From positions 1 through 64,000 of the forward strand of contig JALFDW010000006.1 in NCBI GenBank assembly GCA_022778545.1: 64,000 bases of DNA, written 5' to 3'. Source of the stretch: a bacterium. Lineage in GTDB: Bacteria > Bacillota > Clostridia > Christensenellales > CAG-138. Below, in pieces: positions 8,698 to 17,732 of the stretch. A model generated the notes under the pieces. It was not told the DNA's origin. It ran no database searches and saw only the letters and a program-made list of their open reading frames with translations. The first letter of the stretch is position 1; every line of letters starts with the position of its first letter. Position numbers and translations under genes: made by a program.

Positions 8698-10607
8698 CGG
8701 CGGACACAATGGGGGCGCGCACGAACATGCTCGGCGAAGCGGTCATAAAGCGCCATGCGGATGACCTCATCATCGCGCTTGCAGGAAACCCGAACGTGGG
8801 CAAAAGCACCGTGTTCAACGCGCTGACGGGGCTCAGGCAGCATACAGGGAACTGGCCGGGGAAAACGGTCGGCAGTGCGCAAGGCTATTGCGAGCATGGC
8901 GGCCAGGGATTTGTGCTTGTGGATCTGCCCGGCACATATTCCCTGTGCGCACATTCGCAGGAAGAGGAGATCACGCGGGATTTCATCCTCTCCGGTGAGG
9001 CGGATGTGACCGTCATCGTCTGCGACGCGACCTGCCTTGAGCGCAACCTGAACCTTGCATTGCAAACGCGGGCCGTCACGGAACGCGCCGTACTCTGCCT
9101 CAACCTGATGGATGAGGCGGAAAAAAAGCAGATCCACATCGACATTGCAGGGCTTGCAAAGCGGCTTGGCATGCCCGTCGTGGCCACGAGCGCACGCAGC
9201 AGCAAGGGGCTCCCGGAACTGATGGACGCCGTTCTAAGGACAGCGCGCCTGCCCCATGTGCAGGCCGGGTCGCTGCAATGCAACGACCCGGTACGCCACA
9301 CCGAAGAGCTCTTTCGGGAAGCGGAAGCTGCCTGCCGCGCCTGCGTGACCCTTGCTGACCCTGCCGCCGACATGCGGCGGTTTCGGGTGGACCGGCTGCT
9401 GACCGGCCGGTTCACCGGCATCCCCGTGATGCTGCTTTTGCTTTCGCTGGTCTTTTTCATCACACTCGCAGGCGCAAATTACCCTTCCGCACTTCTTTCC
9501 AAATGGCTGTTTGCCCTGCAGGATCAGCTCTCGCTCCTGTTCCAGCGGCTTGGTGCGCCAAGCTGGCTGCACGATGCGCTCGTGCTCGGCATGTACCGTG
9601 TGCTTGCCTGGGTCGTTTCCGTCATGCTGCCGCCCATGGCAATCTTCTTCCCGCTCTTCACCCTGCTCGAGGACCTTGGCTACCTTCCCCGCGTGGCGTT
9701 CAATTTGGATCATAGCTTCAAACGCTGCCGCGCCTGCGGCAAGCAGGCACTGACCATGTGCATGGGCTTTGGCTGCAATGCGGCCGGCGTGATCGGCTGC
9801 CGCATCATCGACAGCCCACGCGAGCGCCTCATCGCGATGCTCACGAACAATTTTGTGCCCTGCAACGGACGGTTTCCTACCATCATTGCGATCATCGCGA
9901 TGTTCTTTGTGGGGGCAAGTGCAGGGGCTGAGCGCACGCTGCTCTCCTCCGTGCTGCTGACCGGCGTGATCGTGCTGGGCGTTGCCCTCACGTTTCTTTC
10001 TTCCCGCCTGCTTTCGGTGACCGTGCTTTCCGGCATCCCTTCCTCTTTCACGCTGGAGCTGCCGCCCTACCGTATGCCGCAGATTGGGAAGGTGCTCCTC
10101 CGTTCCGTGCTGGACAGAACGCTCTTCGTTCTTGGCCGCGCTGTTGCAGTCGCAGCGCCCGCCGGGCTTGTACTCTGGCTGTTCGCCAACCTGAACGTGG
10201 GCGGCATGAGCATACTCGCGCGCTGCACAGCCTTTCTCGACCCGTTCGCCCGGCTGTTTGGGCTCGATGGCGTGCTCCTGATGGCTTTCATTTTAGGCAT
10301 CCCCGCAAACGAGATCGTCCTCCCCATCGCCCTCATGGGCTATATGGCAGCAGGAAGCCTTGCGGATCTGCCCGCGCTCGATGAAATGCGCGCGCTTCTC
10401 ATCCATAACGGCTGGACTTGGCTCACCGCCGTGTGCACGGTGCTCTTTTCCCTGCTGCACTGGCCCTGCTCCACGACGCTCATCACCATAAAGAAAGAGA
10501 CCGGCAGCCTGAAGTGGACAGCACTTGCGTTCCTGCTGCCAACTGTGGCAGGGCTTCTCATCTGCTTCCTTGTGGCAACGCTCGCGCGGGCGTTCGGGCT
10601 TGCATAA
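8688..10607 (+). CDS. feoB: FeoB, GTP-gated ferrous iron permease
   Basis: This 639-residue protein has an N-terminal G domain with P-loop GNPNVGKST near residue 35, then TGNWPGKTV, VDLPGTYSL, NLMDEAEK and the G5-like TSARSSKG. A membrane domain follows with two Gate motifs (GFGCNAAGVIGCRII; IPANEIVLPIALM). It imports Fe(II) across the inner membrane. It is at the short end for FeoB (often 650-800 residues), mainly because of a compact linker. ATG 8688 has GGAGG seven bases upstream; ATG 8694, which overlaps the feoA stop, is possible. No feoC was seen. Confidence 0.93.
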   Translation: MGMTADTMGARTNMLGEAVIKRHADDLIIALAGNPNVGKSTVFNALTGLRQHTGNWPGKTVGSAQGYCEHGGQGFVLVDLPGTYSLCAHSQEEEITRDFILSGEADVTVIVCDATCLERNLNLALQTRAVTERAVLCLNLMDEAEKKQIHIDIAGLAKRLGMPVVATSARSSKGLPELMDAVLRTARLPHVQAGSLQCNDPVRHTEELFREAEAACRACVTLADPAADMRRFRVDRLLTGRFTGIPVMLLLLSLVFFITLAGANYPSALLSKWLFALQDQLSLLFQRLGAPSWLHDALVLGMYRVLAWVVSVMLPPMAIFFPLFTLLEDLGYLPRVAFNLDHSFKRCRACGKQALTMCMGFGCNAAGVIGCRIIDSPRERLIAMLTNNFVPCNGRFPTIIAIIAMFFVGASAGAERTLLSSVLLTGVIVLGVALTFLSSRLLSVTVLSGIPSSFTLELPPYRMPQIGKVLLRSVLDRTLFVLGRAVAVAAPAGLVLWLFANLNVGGMSILARCTAFLDPFARLFGLDGVLLMAFILGIPANEIVLPIALMGYMAAGSLADLPALDEMRALLIHNGWTWLTAVCTVLFSLLHWPCSTTLITIKKETGSLKWTALAFLLPTVAGLLICFLVATLARAFGLA

Positions 10608-10615
10608 AGGAATAC

Positions 10616-10655
10616 AAAAACAGGCTTCCCTGCGCATGGGGAAAGCCTGCTTTTT
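10616..10655. terminator. Bidirectional intrinsic terminator
   Basis: CAGGCTT and AAGCCTG arms with GC-rich inner pairs are flanked by A5 and T5 runs. It sits between the convergent feoB and ABC exporter genes. Confidence 0.88.
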
Positions 10656-10664
10656 ATTTGCCGC

Positions 10665-12497
10665 TTACGCTATGTCGTGTTCGTATTGCAGCTTATAGAG
10701 CTTGTAATAGATGCCGCCCTGGTTGAGCAGCTCCTGATGGTTGCCTTCCTCCATGATGCGCCCCTTGTGCATGACGATGATCTTGTCCGCATTCTGGATC
10801 GTGGAAAGGCGGTGGGCGACGATGATGGTCGTCCTCCCCTCCATGAGCTTGCCAAGCGCATCCTGGATCAGCGCCTCGGTCTCCGTATCGATGTTGGCGG
10901 TCGCTTCATCGAGGATCAGCACGGAGGGCTTGAACGCAAGCGTCCGCGCAAAGGAGAGCAGCTGTCTCTGCCCTGCGGAGAATGCTCCGCCGCGCTCGAT
11001 CACCTCGTGCGCATAGCCGCCCGGCAGGCGGGAAATGAACCCGGCCGCATTGACCGTTTCCGCCGCCGAGACGATCTCCGCATCCGTGATCTCCGTTTCG
11101 TTCAGGCGGATATTGTCGGATACATCGCCCGTGAACAGGAACACATCCTGCAGCATCTGCCCGATGTTCCGCCTGAGGTCCTCCAGGCGGATCTTGCGGA
11201 TGTCGACATCGTCGATCAGGATCGTACCCTTCTGCACATCATAGTAGCGGCAGATGAGGTTCTGGATGGTCGTTTTCCCGGCGCCCGTAGCGCCCACAAA
11301 GGCGACGCGCTCCCCGGGTTCCACGGTGAAGGAAACATCCTGCAGCACCCATTCTTCTTCCCTGTAAGCAAACCAGACGTTCCGGAACTCGATCTTTCCA
11401 CGGAACGAATCCATGCTGACCGCGTCCGGCTCGTTTACGATCTCAGGCTCCGTATCCAGCAGCCAGAAGATGCGCTCCGCGCAGGCGTTTGCGGACTGCA
11501 CCGTATTGAACTGTTCCGCAAGCTCCTGAATCGGCTCAAACAGGTTGCCGATATAGCGTTGGAAGATGACGAGCGTACCGATCGTAACGATGCCATTGAG
11601 CGCCATGTTGCCGCCCACGGTGATGAGGATCGCAAGCGCGGCAATCCGCATCACATAGGGGACGGGGCTGTAAAACGCAAAGGTGAAAAGCTGCTTCATG
11701 TTGATCTTGCGCAGCTCCTCCGTGCGGTTCTCAAAATCCTCGCGGACGTCGTTTTCCGCCGTAAACACCTGCACGACCTTCATGCCGGAAACATGCTCCG
11801 CCACAAAGCCGTTAAGCTCGGATATTTTTGCGCGCATCGCCCGGTAGATCTTCCGCGTCGCGTTGCGGAACACGAAGGTTGCCACCGTGATGAGGGGCAG
11901 CACGACGAAGATGCAGAGCGAAAGCTTCACGTTTTTCACAAGCATCACCCCGATCACGCCCACGAGCACGAAGCTGCTTTTGAGGATGTTCACGATCACG
12001 CTCGTAAACATTTCGTTCACGGTCTCACAATCGTTCGTGACGCGCGTCACAAGCCGGCCGATCGGATTCTCGTTGAAGAAACCGACATGCAGCTTCATCA
12101 TGTGCGAGAAGATGTCGTTGCGCAGGTTGTAGATGATCTTCTGGCTCACCGTGGCAAGAATGGCAGCCTGCGTATAGGTGAGTGCCATCACCGTGAGCAC
12201 CGTGAGCAGGTAGAGGCCGCCGAGGCGCAGCACGCCTGCAAGATCCGCCGCGCGCATCTTTTTGAGCTCCGCAAGCGAGAATCCCTCGCTGCTGACCTGT
12301 TCATATTTCGCCACGAATTCATCCACCGCGTTACCCAGGATCTGCGGCTGATACAGTTCAATCGCCACAAGGATCAGTATGATCAAAAGCGCAAGCGCAA
12401 ACCACCCGGCATACGGTTTTGCATAGCGAAGGAGCCTGCGGTTGGGTGATGCCTTCTTTCCGTTTCCCTGTTTTGGGGCCGTTGCTTTTCTGCTCAC
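10665..12497 (-). CDS. Heterodimeric ABC exporter, subunit with consensus Walker B glutamate
   Basis: This 610-residue half-transporter has an N-terminal six-helix exporter domain and a C-terminal ATPase domain. Motifs are Walker A GATGAGKTT, a Q-loop in IGQMLQDVFLF, an unusual signature FSAGQRQ, Walker B VLILDEATANID with the catalytic Glu, and H-loop AHR. It overlaps its upstream partner by four bases (ATGA). In TM287/288- and BmrCD-type heterodimers one partner keeps the catalytic Glu and the other loses it, as seen here. The likely role is export of drugs or lipophilic compounds; the substrate is not inferable. Confidence 0.88.
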   Translation of the reverse strand: MSRKATAPKQGNGKKASPNRRLLRYAKPYAGWFALALLIILILVAIELYQPQILGNAVDEFVAKYEQVSSEGFSLAELKKMRAADLAGVLRLGGLYLLTVLTVMALTYTQAAILATVSQKIIYNLRNDIFSHMMKLHVGFFNENPIGRLVTRVTNDCETVNEMFTSVIVNILKSSFVLVGVIGVMLVKNVKLSLCIFVVLPLITVATFVFRNATRKIYRAMRAKISELNGFVAEHVSGMKVVQVFTAENDVREDFENRTEELRKINMKQLFTFAFYSPVPYVMRIAALAILITVGGNMALNGIVTIGTLVIFQRYIGNLFEPIQELAEQFNTVQSANACAERIFWLLDTEPEIVNEPDAVSMDSFRGKIEFRNVWFAYREEEWVLQDVSFTVEPGERVAFVGATGAGKTTIQNLICRYYDVQKGTILIDDVDIRKIRLEDLRRNIGQMLQDVFLFTGDVSDNIRLNETEITDAEIVSAAETVNAAGFISRLPGGYAHEVIERGGAFSAGQRQLLSFARTLAFKPSVLILDEATANIDTETEALIQDALGKLMEGRTTIIVAHRLSTIQNADKIIVMHKGRIMEEGNHQELLNQGGIYYKLYKLQYEHDIA

Positions 12498-14290
12498 AGC
12501 GCGTACTCCTCCTTCTTCATCTTTTCAAGAAGCTGCCTGTGGTACAGCTCCGCATAGAAGCCGCCCGCAGCAACGAGCTCGTCGTGGTTGCCCATTTCGG
12601 TGATCGTACCGTCGGAAATGACGATGATCTTGTCCGCATGCTGCAGGGTGGAGATGCGGTGCGCAATGATGATGTTCGTTTTGCCCGCACGCAGCGTATG
12701 CAGATTCTTCAGGATCTGCTCCTCCGTGTCCGTATCCACGGCAGAGACGGCATCATCGAGGATCAGGATCTCCGGATCAAGGATCAGCGCCCGTGCGATG
12801 GCGATGCGCTGCTTCTGCCCGCCGGAAAGGGAGACGCCGCGCTCGCCGACCATGGTATCATAGCCATCCGCAAAGTCCATGATGTTATCATGCACGCAGG
12901 TAGCCTTTGCCGCCGCGATGATCTCCTCCTGCGTTTTGCTGTGGTCGCCAAAGGCGATGTTGTTGCGCACGGTATCCGAAAACAGGAAGTTATCCTGCAT
13001 CACATAGCCTGCGGTGCGCCGCAGCGTTTTGAGCGATACGCTGTGGATCTCCTGCCCGCCGATCCAGATCATGTTCTCTCCAGGGTCGTCCACGCGCACA
13101 AGAAGGTTCGCAAGCGTCGTTTTGCCCGCGCCCGTGCGTCCCACGATGCCGAGCGTTTCCCCACGCTTCACGCAGAAGGAAATGTCGCGCAGCACGTCCT
13201 TCTCCGTGCCCGGGTAACGGAAGGTAAGCCCCTCCACGCGGATGTCGCCGCGAAGCGGCGCTTCCTCCCCTGCGGGAAGCAGATCCAGGATATCCGATTC
13301 CGTATGCAGCACGGCCTCCACGCGCTTGAGCGAAGCGGAACCGCGCGTAACGACGTTGATGATCCTGCCAATGGACGCGATCGGCCACACCAGCATGGTG
13401 AGATACTGCACGAACGCGGAAAAATCGCCCACGCTGATCGTGCCGAGGATTGCGATATAGCCGCCGTAGGCGATGGCGATGGCCATGGAGCAGCCCGCGA
13501 GCATGTGCATAAACGGGAACATAAAGGCCTGCACCTTCGCATCCCGGATGTTTGCGGTGCGGGATTCCATGTTGACCTTTTCAAACGCAAGGCACTCCTT
13601 TTCTTCCTGCACGAACGCCTTGATGACCTTCACGCCGTTGAGCTTTTCCTGCACAAAATCCGCCACCTTGGAAAACGCCTCCTGACGGCGCGTGAACCGT
13701 TTGTGCATCTCACGGCCCACATAGGTGCTCACCACGGCGACAAGGCTCATGGGCAGGATCGCCACGATGCTGAGGCGCAGGTCGATCTCAAAGACCATCT
13801 TTACGACCGTGGCAAGGCCGATTGCAAGCGCGTCCATGCCCATCATGATGGTAACGGCAAACGTCATGCGCACTGCCTCAATGTCGTTCGTCATGTATGC
13901 CATGATCTCGCCGGCCTTATGCTCATGGAAGTAGGAAGCAGGCAGCGTGTTCAAGTGCGAAAACAGGTCGTTGCGCATGTCGCGCTCGATCTTGCGCGCT
14001 GCGCCGAAAATGCAGTAACGCCAGCCAATGCGCCCGGCCAGCACAATAAGCGCGATGACCGCCATCGTGACCACAGCGGAAACGAAACTGGCATGATCGA
14101 TGGTCCTGAGCTCAATGCCGTCGATCACGCGGCCAACGATGATCGGGACTTCCGTCTGCGCCAGGTCGATCACAATGAGGATCACGATGCCGATGATGTA
14201 GCTCCATTTATACTTTCGAATGAATTGCCGCGCATACGGACTTCGCAGGATATCCATGATTCCCGCTTTGCGCCCCTTTTGTTTCTCCAT
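12494..14290 (-). CDS. Heterodimeric ABC exporter, subunit with Asp replacing the Walker B glutamate
   Basis: This 598-residue half-transporter (six-helix domain plus ATPase) has Walker A GRTGAGKTT, signature LSGGQKQ, H-loop AHR and Walker B ILILDDAVSAVD, where the catalytic Glu is Asp. That is the hallmark of the partner contributing the degenerate ATP site of a heterodimeric exporter. It is the first gene of a two-gene operon and is preceded by a MerR-type promoter, which suggests induction by a drug or stress compound. Confidence 0.88.
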   Translation of the reverse strand: MEKQKGRKAGIMDILRSPYARQFIRKYKWSYIIGIVILIVIDLAQTEVPIIVGRVIDGIELRTIDHASFVSAVVTMAVIALIVLAGRIGWRYCIFGAARKIERDMRNDLFSHLNTLPASYFHEHKAGEIMAYMTNDIEAVRMTFAVTIMMGMDALAIGLATVVKMVFEIDLRLSIVAILPMSLVAVVSTYVGREMHKRFTRRQEAFSKVADFVQEKLNGVKVIKAFVQEEKECLAFEKVNMESRTANIRDAKVQAFMFPFMHMLAGCSMAIAIAYGGYIAILGTISVGDFSAFVQYLTMLVWPIASIGRIINVVTRGSASLKRVEAVLHTESDILDLLPAGEEAPLRGDIRVEGLTFRYPGTEKDVLRDISFCVKRGETLGIVGRTGAGKTTLANLLVRVDDPGENMIWIGGQEIHSVSLKTLRRTAGYVMQDNFLFSDTVRNNIAFGDHSKTQEEIIAAAKATCVHDNIMDFADGYDTMVGERGVSLSGGQKQRIAIARALILDPEILILDDAVSAVDTDTEEQILKNLHTLRAGKTNIIIAHRISTLQHADKIIVISDGTITEMGNHDELVAAGGFYAELYHRQLLEKMKKEEYAL

Positions 14291-14339
14291 GTTTTTCTCC
14301 TTTTCGATTCGCTGCCAATGCCATATGCCAAACTCTTAG

Positions 14340-14370
14340 ATTTTAGCACTTGAAGTGGACTTCAAGTCAA
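14340..14370 (-). promoter_or_regulatory. MerR-type promoter and operator of the ABC exporter operon
   Basis: On the minus strand TTGACT (-35, 14365-14370) and TAAAAT (-10, 14340-14345) are separated by 19 bases, longer than optimal. The spacer region holds a perfect dyad of ACTTGAAGT and ACTTCAAGT half-sites with a 2-base centre (14348-14367). A long spacer filled by a dyad is the architecture of promoters activated by MerR-family regulators through DNA distortion. No merR gene is in the window, so the regulator must be elsewhere. Confidence 0.7.
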
Positions 14371-14497
14371 GCCCTGAAGCCGCCTGAAAATGCGGATTAT
14401 CTGGTATTATATCGTATTTTCCCGGAGAAACGAACATCACCGTAGCAACATGAACGCTTTCTTAACCCGTATTCTCGGGCGGCCGCCTGATGCGGCG

Positions 14498-14534
14498 CAA
14501 AGCGGGCGGCCGGTATGCCCGTCCGCCCGCTTTG
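14498..14534 (-). terminator. Strong hairpin downstream of the glycine reductase operon
   Basis: CAAAGCGGGCGG pairs perfectly with CCGCCCGCTTTG over a 13-base loop, 17 bases after the stop of the last operon gene. There is no U-run, so it may act as a 3' stabiliser or as a Rho-assisted end rather than a classical intrinsic terminator. Confidence 0.55.
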
Positions 14535-14550
14535 TGTAAGAAGATTCCCC

Positions 14551-14844
14551 TCAGTTCAGGTATACTTCCTTTGCCGTCTCCGGCAGGAAATAGCCCTTCA
14601 TGTCATATTTGTTATAGGTGCTGTATTCGGAAAGCACGCGCCCGCCAAGCGCATAGCTGCGGATGAAGCGTTTGCCGTCCACAGACGTCCAGTTTTCGGC
14701 ATCCCAGCTCAGGTAGCCATCCTCATCGGTCTGCTTTTCCGCAAAAACCAGATCGACCTGCCGGTTCTCCTTCGCCACCATGTCGATGAGCTCCGCCGTG
14801 GTCAGCTCGCGCTCGCATTTCTGGATCTTATCGATGACTTTCAT
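14551..14844 (-). CDS. Uncharacterised 97-residue protein at the end of the grd operon
   Basis: I do not recognise this protein. It is small, soluble and charged, with an N-terminal helical part (IDKIQKCERELTTAELIDMVAKE) and a beta-rich rest containing YLSWDAENW and RSYALGGRVLSEY. It has one Cys (residue 10) and no signal peptide or membrane segment. It starts 14 bases after grdD, so it is probably translated with the glycine reductase genes and may be an accessory or regulator. Nothing in the sequence proves such a role. Confidence 0.75.
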   Translation of the reverse strand: MKVIDKIQKCERELTTAELIDMVAKENRQVDLVFAEKQTDEDGYLSWDAENWTSVDGKRFIRSYALGGRVLSEYSTYNKYDMKGYFLPETAKEVYLN

Positions 14845-14858
14845 CCGTTCCGCTCCCT

Positions 14859-16016
14859 TCAGCTCACATATCCCGCCTTGCGAAGGATCTCAAGCGCTCT
14901 GTCATGGTTCGCATCGCTCATCATCACGAGCGGGCCGGTGCAGCCCATGCCCGTCTCAGCATAGATGCCTTCCTTCCAAAGCGCCTTCGCCGCATCTTCA
15001 AGATCCATGACCTCGATGCCCGCGATGGATGCCGTGCAGGGTTCAGCCGCAGGGGCCTTCACGTCCTCCGCCTCGGCAGGCTTCTGCGCTGCCTTGCGCG
15101 CCGCAAGGATCTTGCTGAGGCCGGCTTTCTCCGCCTTTTCAAACTCTTCCTTCGCCACGCGGAACACCTGCCCGCGCACGAGTTCCGCCGCATATTGCAG
15201 CGCATTTGCGATAAGCGGCGCGCCGGAAGCGCGGGAGATGATGAGGATCAGCTTTTCATAATCCCGCCCGATGCCGGGGCCGTAGCCGTAGCCGGTGGCT
15301 TCAAAGCTGCCGCCGGTCGTGTAGGCCGAAAGCACCTTGATGAGCACATTGCCGGTGAGCGAATCCGTCACAAGCACATCCGGCGTACCCTGCAGCACAT
15401 CGTTGCCGCGCAGCACAGCGCCGCCGTCCGCACGGGCCGAGGCAGCCCACTGGAATTCATAGCCACCTGCTTTGAGTTGGTTGAGCGCCATTTCCGTCTG
15501 TCTTGCGCCATCCACGTTCAGGATGCCCACCGTCGGGTTCTGCACGCCGCAGGCCTTTGCGGCAATGATGCCGTCCACCGCGTTGAGAATCATGCCCTCG
15601 ATACGGTCGCCGCTTGAAGTGCCGGTGGTGTTTGCGATGAACATCTCCCGCCCGCGTGCCGGGGTCACAGCCCGGCCAACGGTGGAAACGCCGATCGGGA
15701 ACGGGAAGTGCATGGTGACTGCGCCATCCACCTCGCCGGACTCGATCATCTGCTCCATCTTTTTGTGGCCTTCCTCCTCGTCCGCAACGGGGACGGTGGT
15801 CACGCCCTCAGCAGTCAGCGTGCCGATGTAATACACATCCACGCCGCGCGCCGCAGCCATTTTCGCAGCCGCCATGGCGTTTTCCTCGCCGTGCTCGCTG
15901 CCCATGCCCGTGAGGGCGATCTTCGGCCTGTCCGCAAAGGAGCCGTTTTCAAGCCCCTCCGCCATCTTCAGGAAGGATTTTGCGATAATTGCTTCAACGT
16001 TTGCCATACCGCACAC
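14859..16016 (-). CDS. grdD: Glycine reductase complex component C, alpha subunit
   Basis: This 385-residue protein belongs to the phosphotransacetylase-like family (PlsX/FabH partner type): IALTGMGSEHGEENAMAAAKMAAARGVDVYYIGT, VTMHFPFPIGVSTVGRAVTPA and VLVTDSLTGNVLIKVLSAYTTGGSFEATGYGYGPG. GrdD with GrdC forms protein C, which receives the carboxymethyl group from selenoprotein A and releases acetyl phosphate with inorganic phosphate. A variable Ala/Pro/Glu-rich linker precedes a C-terminal segment with a GCTGP motif. The gene begins five bases after the grdC stop codon. Confidence 0.92.
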   Translation of the reverse strand: MCGMANVEAIIAKSFLKMAEGLENGSFADRPKIALTGMGSEHGEENAMAAAKMAAARGVDVYYIGTLTAEGVTTVPVADEEEGHKKMEQMIESGEVDGAVTMHFPFPIGVSTVGRAVTPARGREMFIANTTGTSSGDRIEGMILNAVDGIIAAKACGVQNPTVGILNVDGARQTEMALNQLKAGGYEFQWAASARADGGAVLRGNDVLQGTPDVLVTDSLTGNVLIKVLSAYTTGGSFEATGYGYGPGIGRDYEKLILIISRASGAPLIANALQYAAELVRGQVFRVAKEEFEKAEKAGLSKILAARKAAQKPAEAEDVKAPAAEPCTASIAGIEVMDLEDAAKALWKEGIYAETGMGCTGPLVMMSDANHDRALEILRKAGYVS

Positions 16017-16021
16017 CTGCC

Positions 16022-17563
16022 TTATTCGGCCTGGCCCATCAGGGTTGCGGCAAACTCGCGCATCGCCTTTGCGATCAGCTTCTTGATTTCTTCCTCACTC
16101 ACGCCGGTTTCGGCAGGCGCAGCGCCGCCGTTTGCTTCGATCACAAAGGAAACGCCGTCAAACAGATTCGTCATGCGGCCGAGGAACAGGGAGCCCTTGC
16201 CGATGATCATCACGCGCTTGATATTCCCCGCAAGGATGTCGTTGCGCGCAAAGCCGATGTACGGCACGCCGGAGGGGATATGCCCCTGCGTCGGCGCCCA
16301 GCCGGTCAGACCATGCTCCGTGGTGAAGCTCACGAGGTCTTTCTTTTCAATGTCACCGCGCTTTACTGCAAGCGCCGCGATCATCTTGTAGTTGGCAAGC
16401 GGCACATCGCCCGCGCCCGCAGGCTTGGTGATGTCCGGGTTCTGCATTTCGGGTGAGAACTTGTCAACATCCGTGACCTTCAGCCCCACGCGTGCGAGCG
16501 GATCGGTCACAAGGCTGCCGATGACGGATTGCGGCGCGGAGCCGGTGCCGACGGTGTGGCGGCCGAGAATTTCAAGGTTGATGACCGGGTTCACGCCGTC
16601 ATCCTCGCTGATGACAACGGCAAAGCCGCCCAGCATGTCCTCGAGAATGGGCAGGCCCTTCTTCACATGGTCCTTGCCGTTCATGCCAAGCTTTGCCGTG
16701 CAGCCGCCCGCAGTGACCACAACGGTCTTATATGCACCCGCCGCAACGAGCGCCGCCGCCTCGACCACCGCGTGCGAAGGGCCGGCGCAGAAGCCGCGCG
16801 TATCGGAACCGGTCGCCGCAGAAAGGCCGGCGATCTCCGCCGCGCTCTTTGCAAAGTTGCCGCCGCCGCGCTGGTTCATGTCGCCGCAAGCTTCTTCGGA
16901 GCAGTCGATCACATATTCGACCGCGTCCTTTTCAATGCCCGCATTTTTCACCGCGCTGAGGAGAGCCAGCACGGAAGAAGCTTTGGAAACCAGGTTCTCG
17001 TGCATCACATGCGCGGAAAGGTTCACGTCGATGTCGTGCGCACGCTTCACGCATCCCACGAGCGCGCCGTTGTGATACAGCCCCTCGGAATGCTCTTCCG
17101 CAACGAGGCGGGCGATCTCCGCCGCGTCGATGCCCTCTGCCACGCGCGCAAGGATCGTCTCATCCATGAGCGGGTTTGCGGCAAGCGCCGCTTTGTGCGC
17201 CGCAACGAACGCGCTGTCGAGCTTCACGAGGTCGAACACGTCGCAGGCCTGCATGAGAAGCAGGAACTCCTCCTGCGGCATGATCTGGCCGAACTGACCG
17301 TAACGGCTCGTCTCCGGGCATTTCTTGTCATACCAGGGCTGCGGAACTTCCGCAAGCGCATCCGGCGTGACGTTGCCGATATAGACCTGGTTGGGGTAAT
17401 AGGAGAGCGTATCTTCAAAGCTGCGGATATGCTGCGGCAGCTCCTTTAAATATTCGCTTTCCGGGTTTACAACGCATTCCGTAGTCTGCGTGGTGCCGTT
17501 GTGGAGCACCATGTCCGGCGTATGGACGAGGATATATCCCGCGCCCTTGATTATGCTTTTCAT
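16022..17563 (-). CDS. grdC: Glycine reductase complex component C, beta subunit
   Basis: This 513-residue protein begins MKSIIKGAGYILVHTPDMV as known GrdC proteins do and has a thiolase/KAS-III-like fold: IDCSEEACGDMNQRGGGNFAKS, SDTRGFCAGPSHAVVEAAALV and VVTAGGCTAKLGMNGKDHVKKGLPILEDMLGG. With GrdD it converts the Se-carboxymethyl group of GrdA to an acetyl thioester and then to acetyl phosphate. The family N-terminus supports the ATG at 17563 rather than the upstream in-frame ATG at 17629. Confidence 0.92.
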   Translation of the reverse strand: MKSIIKGAGYILVHTPDMVLHNGTTQTTECVVNPESEYLKELPQHIRSFEDTLSYYPNQVYIGNVTPDALAEVPQPWYDKKCPETSRYGQFGQIMPQEEFLLLMQACDVFDLVKLDSAFVAAHKAALAANPLMDETILARVAEGIDAAEIARLVAEEHSEGLYHNGALVGCVKRAHDIDVNLSAHVMHENLVSKASSVLALLSAVKNAGIEKDAVEYVIDCSEEACGDMNQRGGGNFAKSAAEIAGLSAATGSDTRGFCAGPSHAVVEAAALVAAGAYKTVVVTAGGCTAKLGMNGKDHVKKGLPILEDMLGGFAVVISEDDGVNPVINLEILGRHTVGTGSAPQSVIGSLVTDPLARVGLKVTDVDKFSPEMQNPDITKPAGAGDVPLANYKMIAALAVKRGDIEKKDLVSFTTEHGLTGWAPTQGHIPSGVPYIGFARNDILAGNIKRVMIIGKGSLFLGRMTNLFDGVSFVIEANGGAAPAETGVSEEEIKKLIAKAMREFAATLMGQAE

Positions 17564-17732
17564 GTTGAAGTTCCATCCTTTCAGCAATGATTCTATTTCG
17601 TTCAACCGTTCCTGAACGGCTGTTTTCAATTGTCATCTGCCGCAGCGCACTTTATGCCGCAGCCGGAAGATGTGCCGCATAACGAGGTTGGGGGCGGCGG
17701 CATCTGCCGCCGCCCCCTGCGTGTCCTAAACC

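Noticed and set aside
10677..14353. 590- and 644-codon plus-strand frames opposite the two ABC exporter genes
   Set aside because: Their His/Asp/Arg-rich translations are typical antisense shadows; the minus-strand frames carry all ABC motifs.
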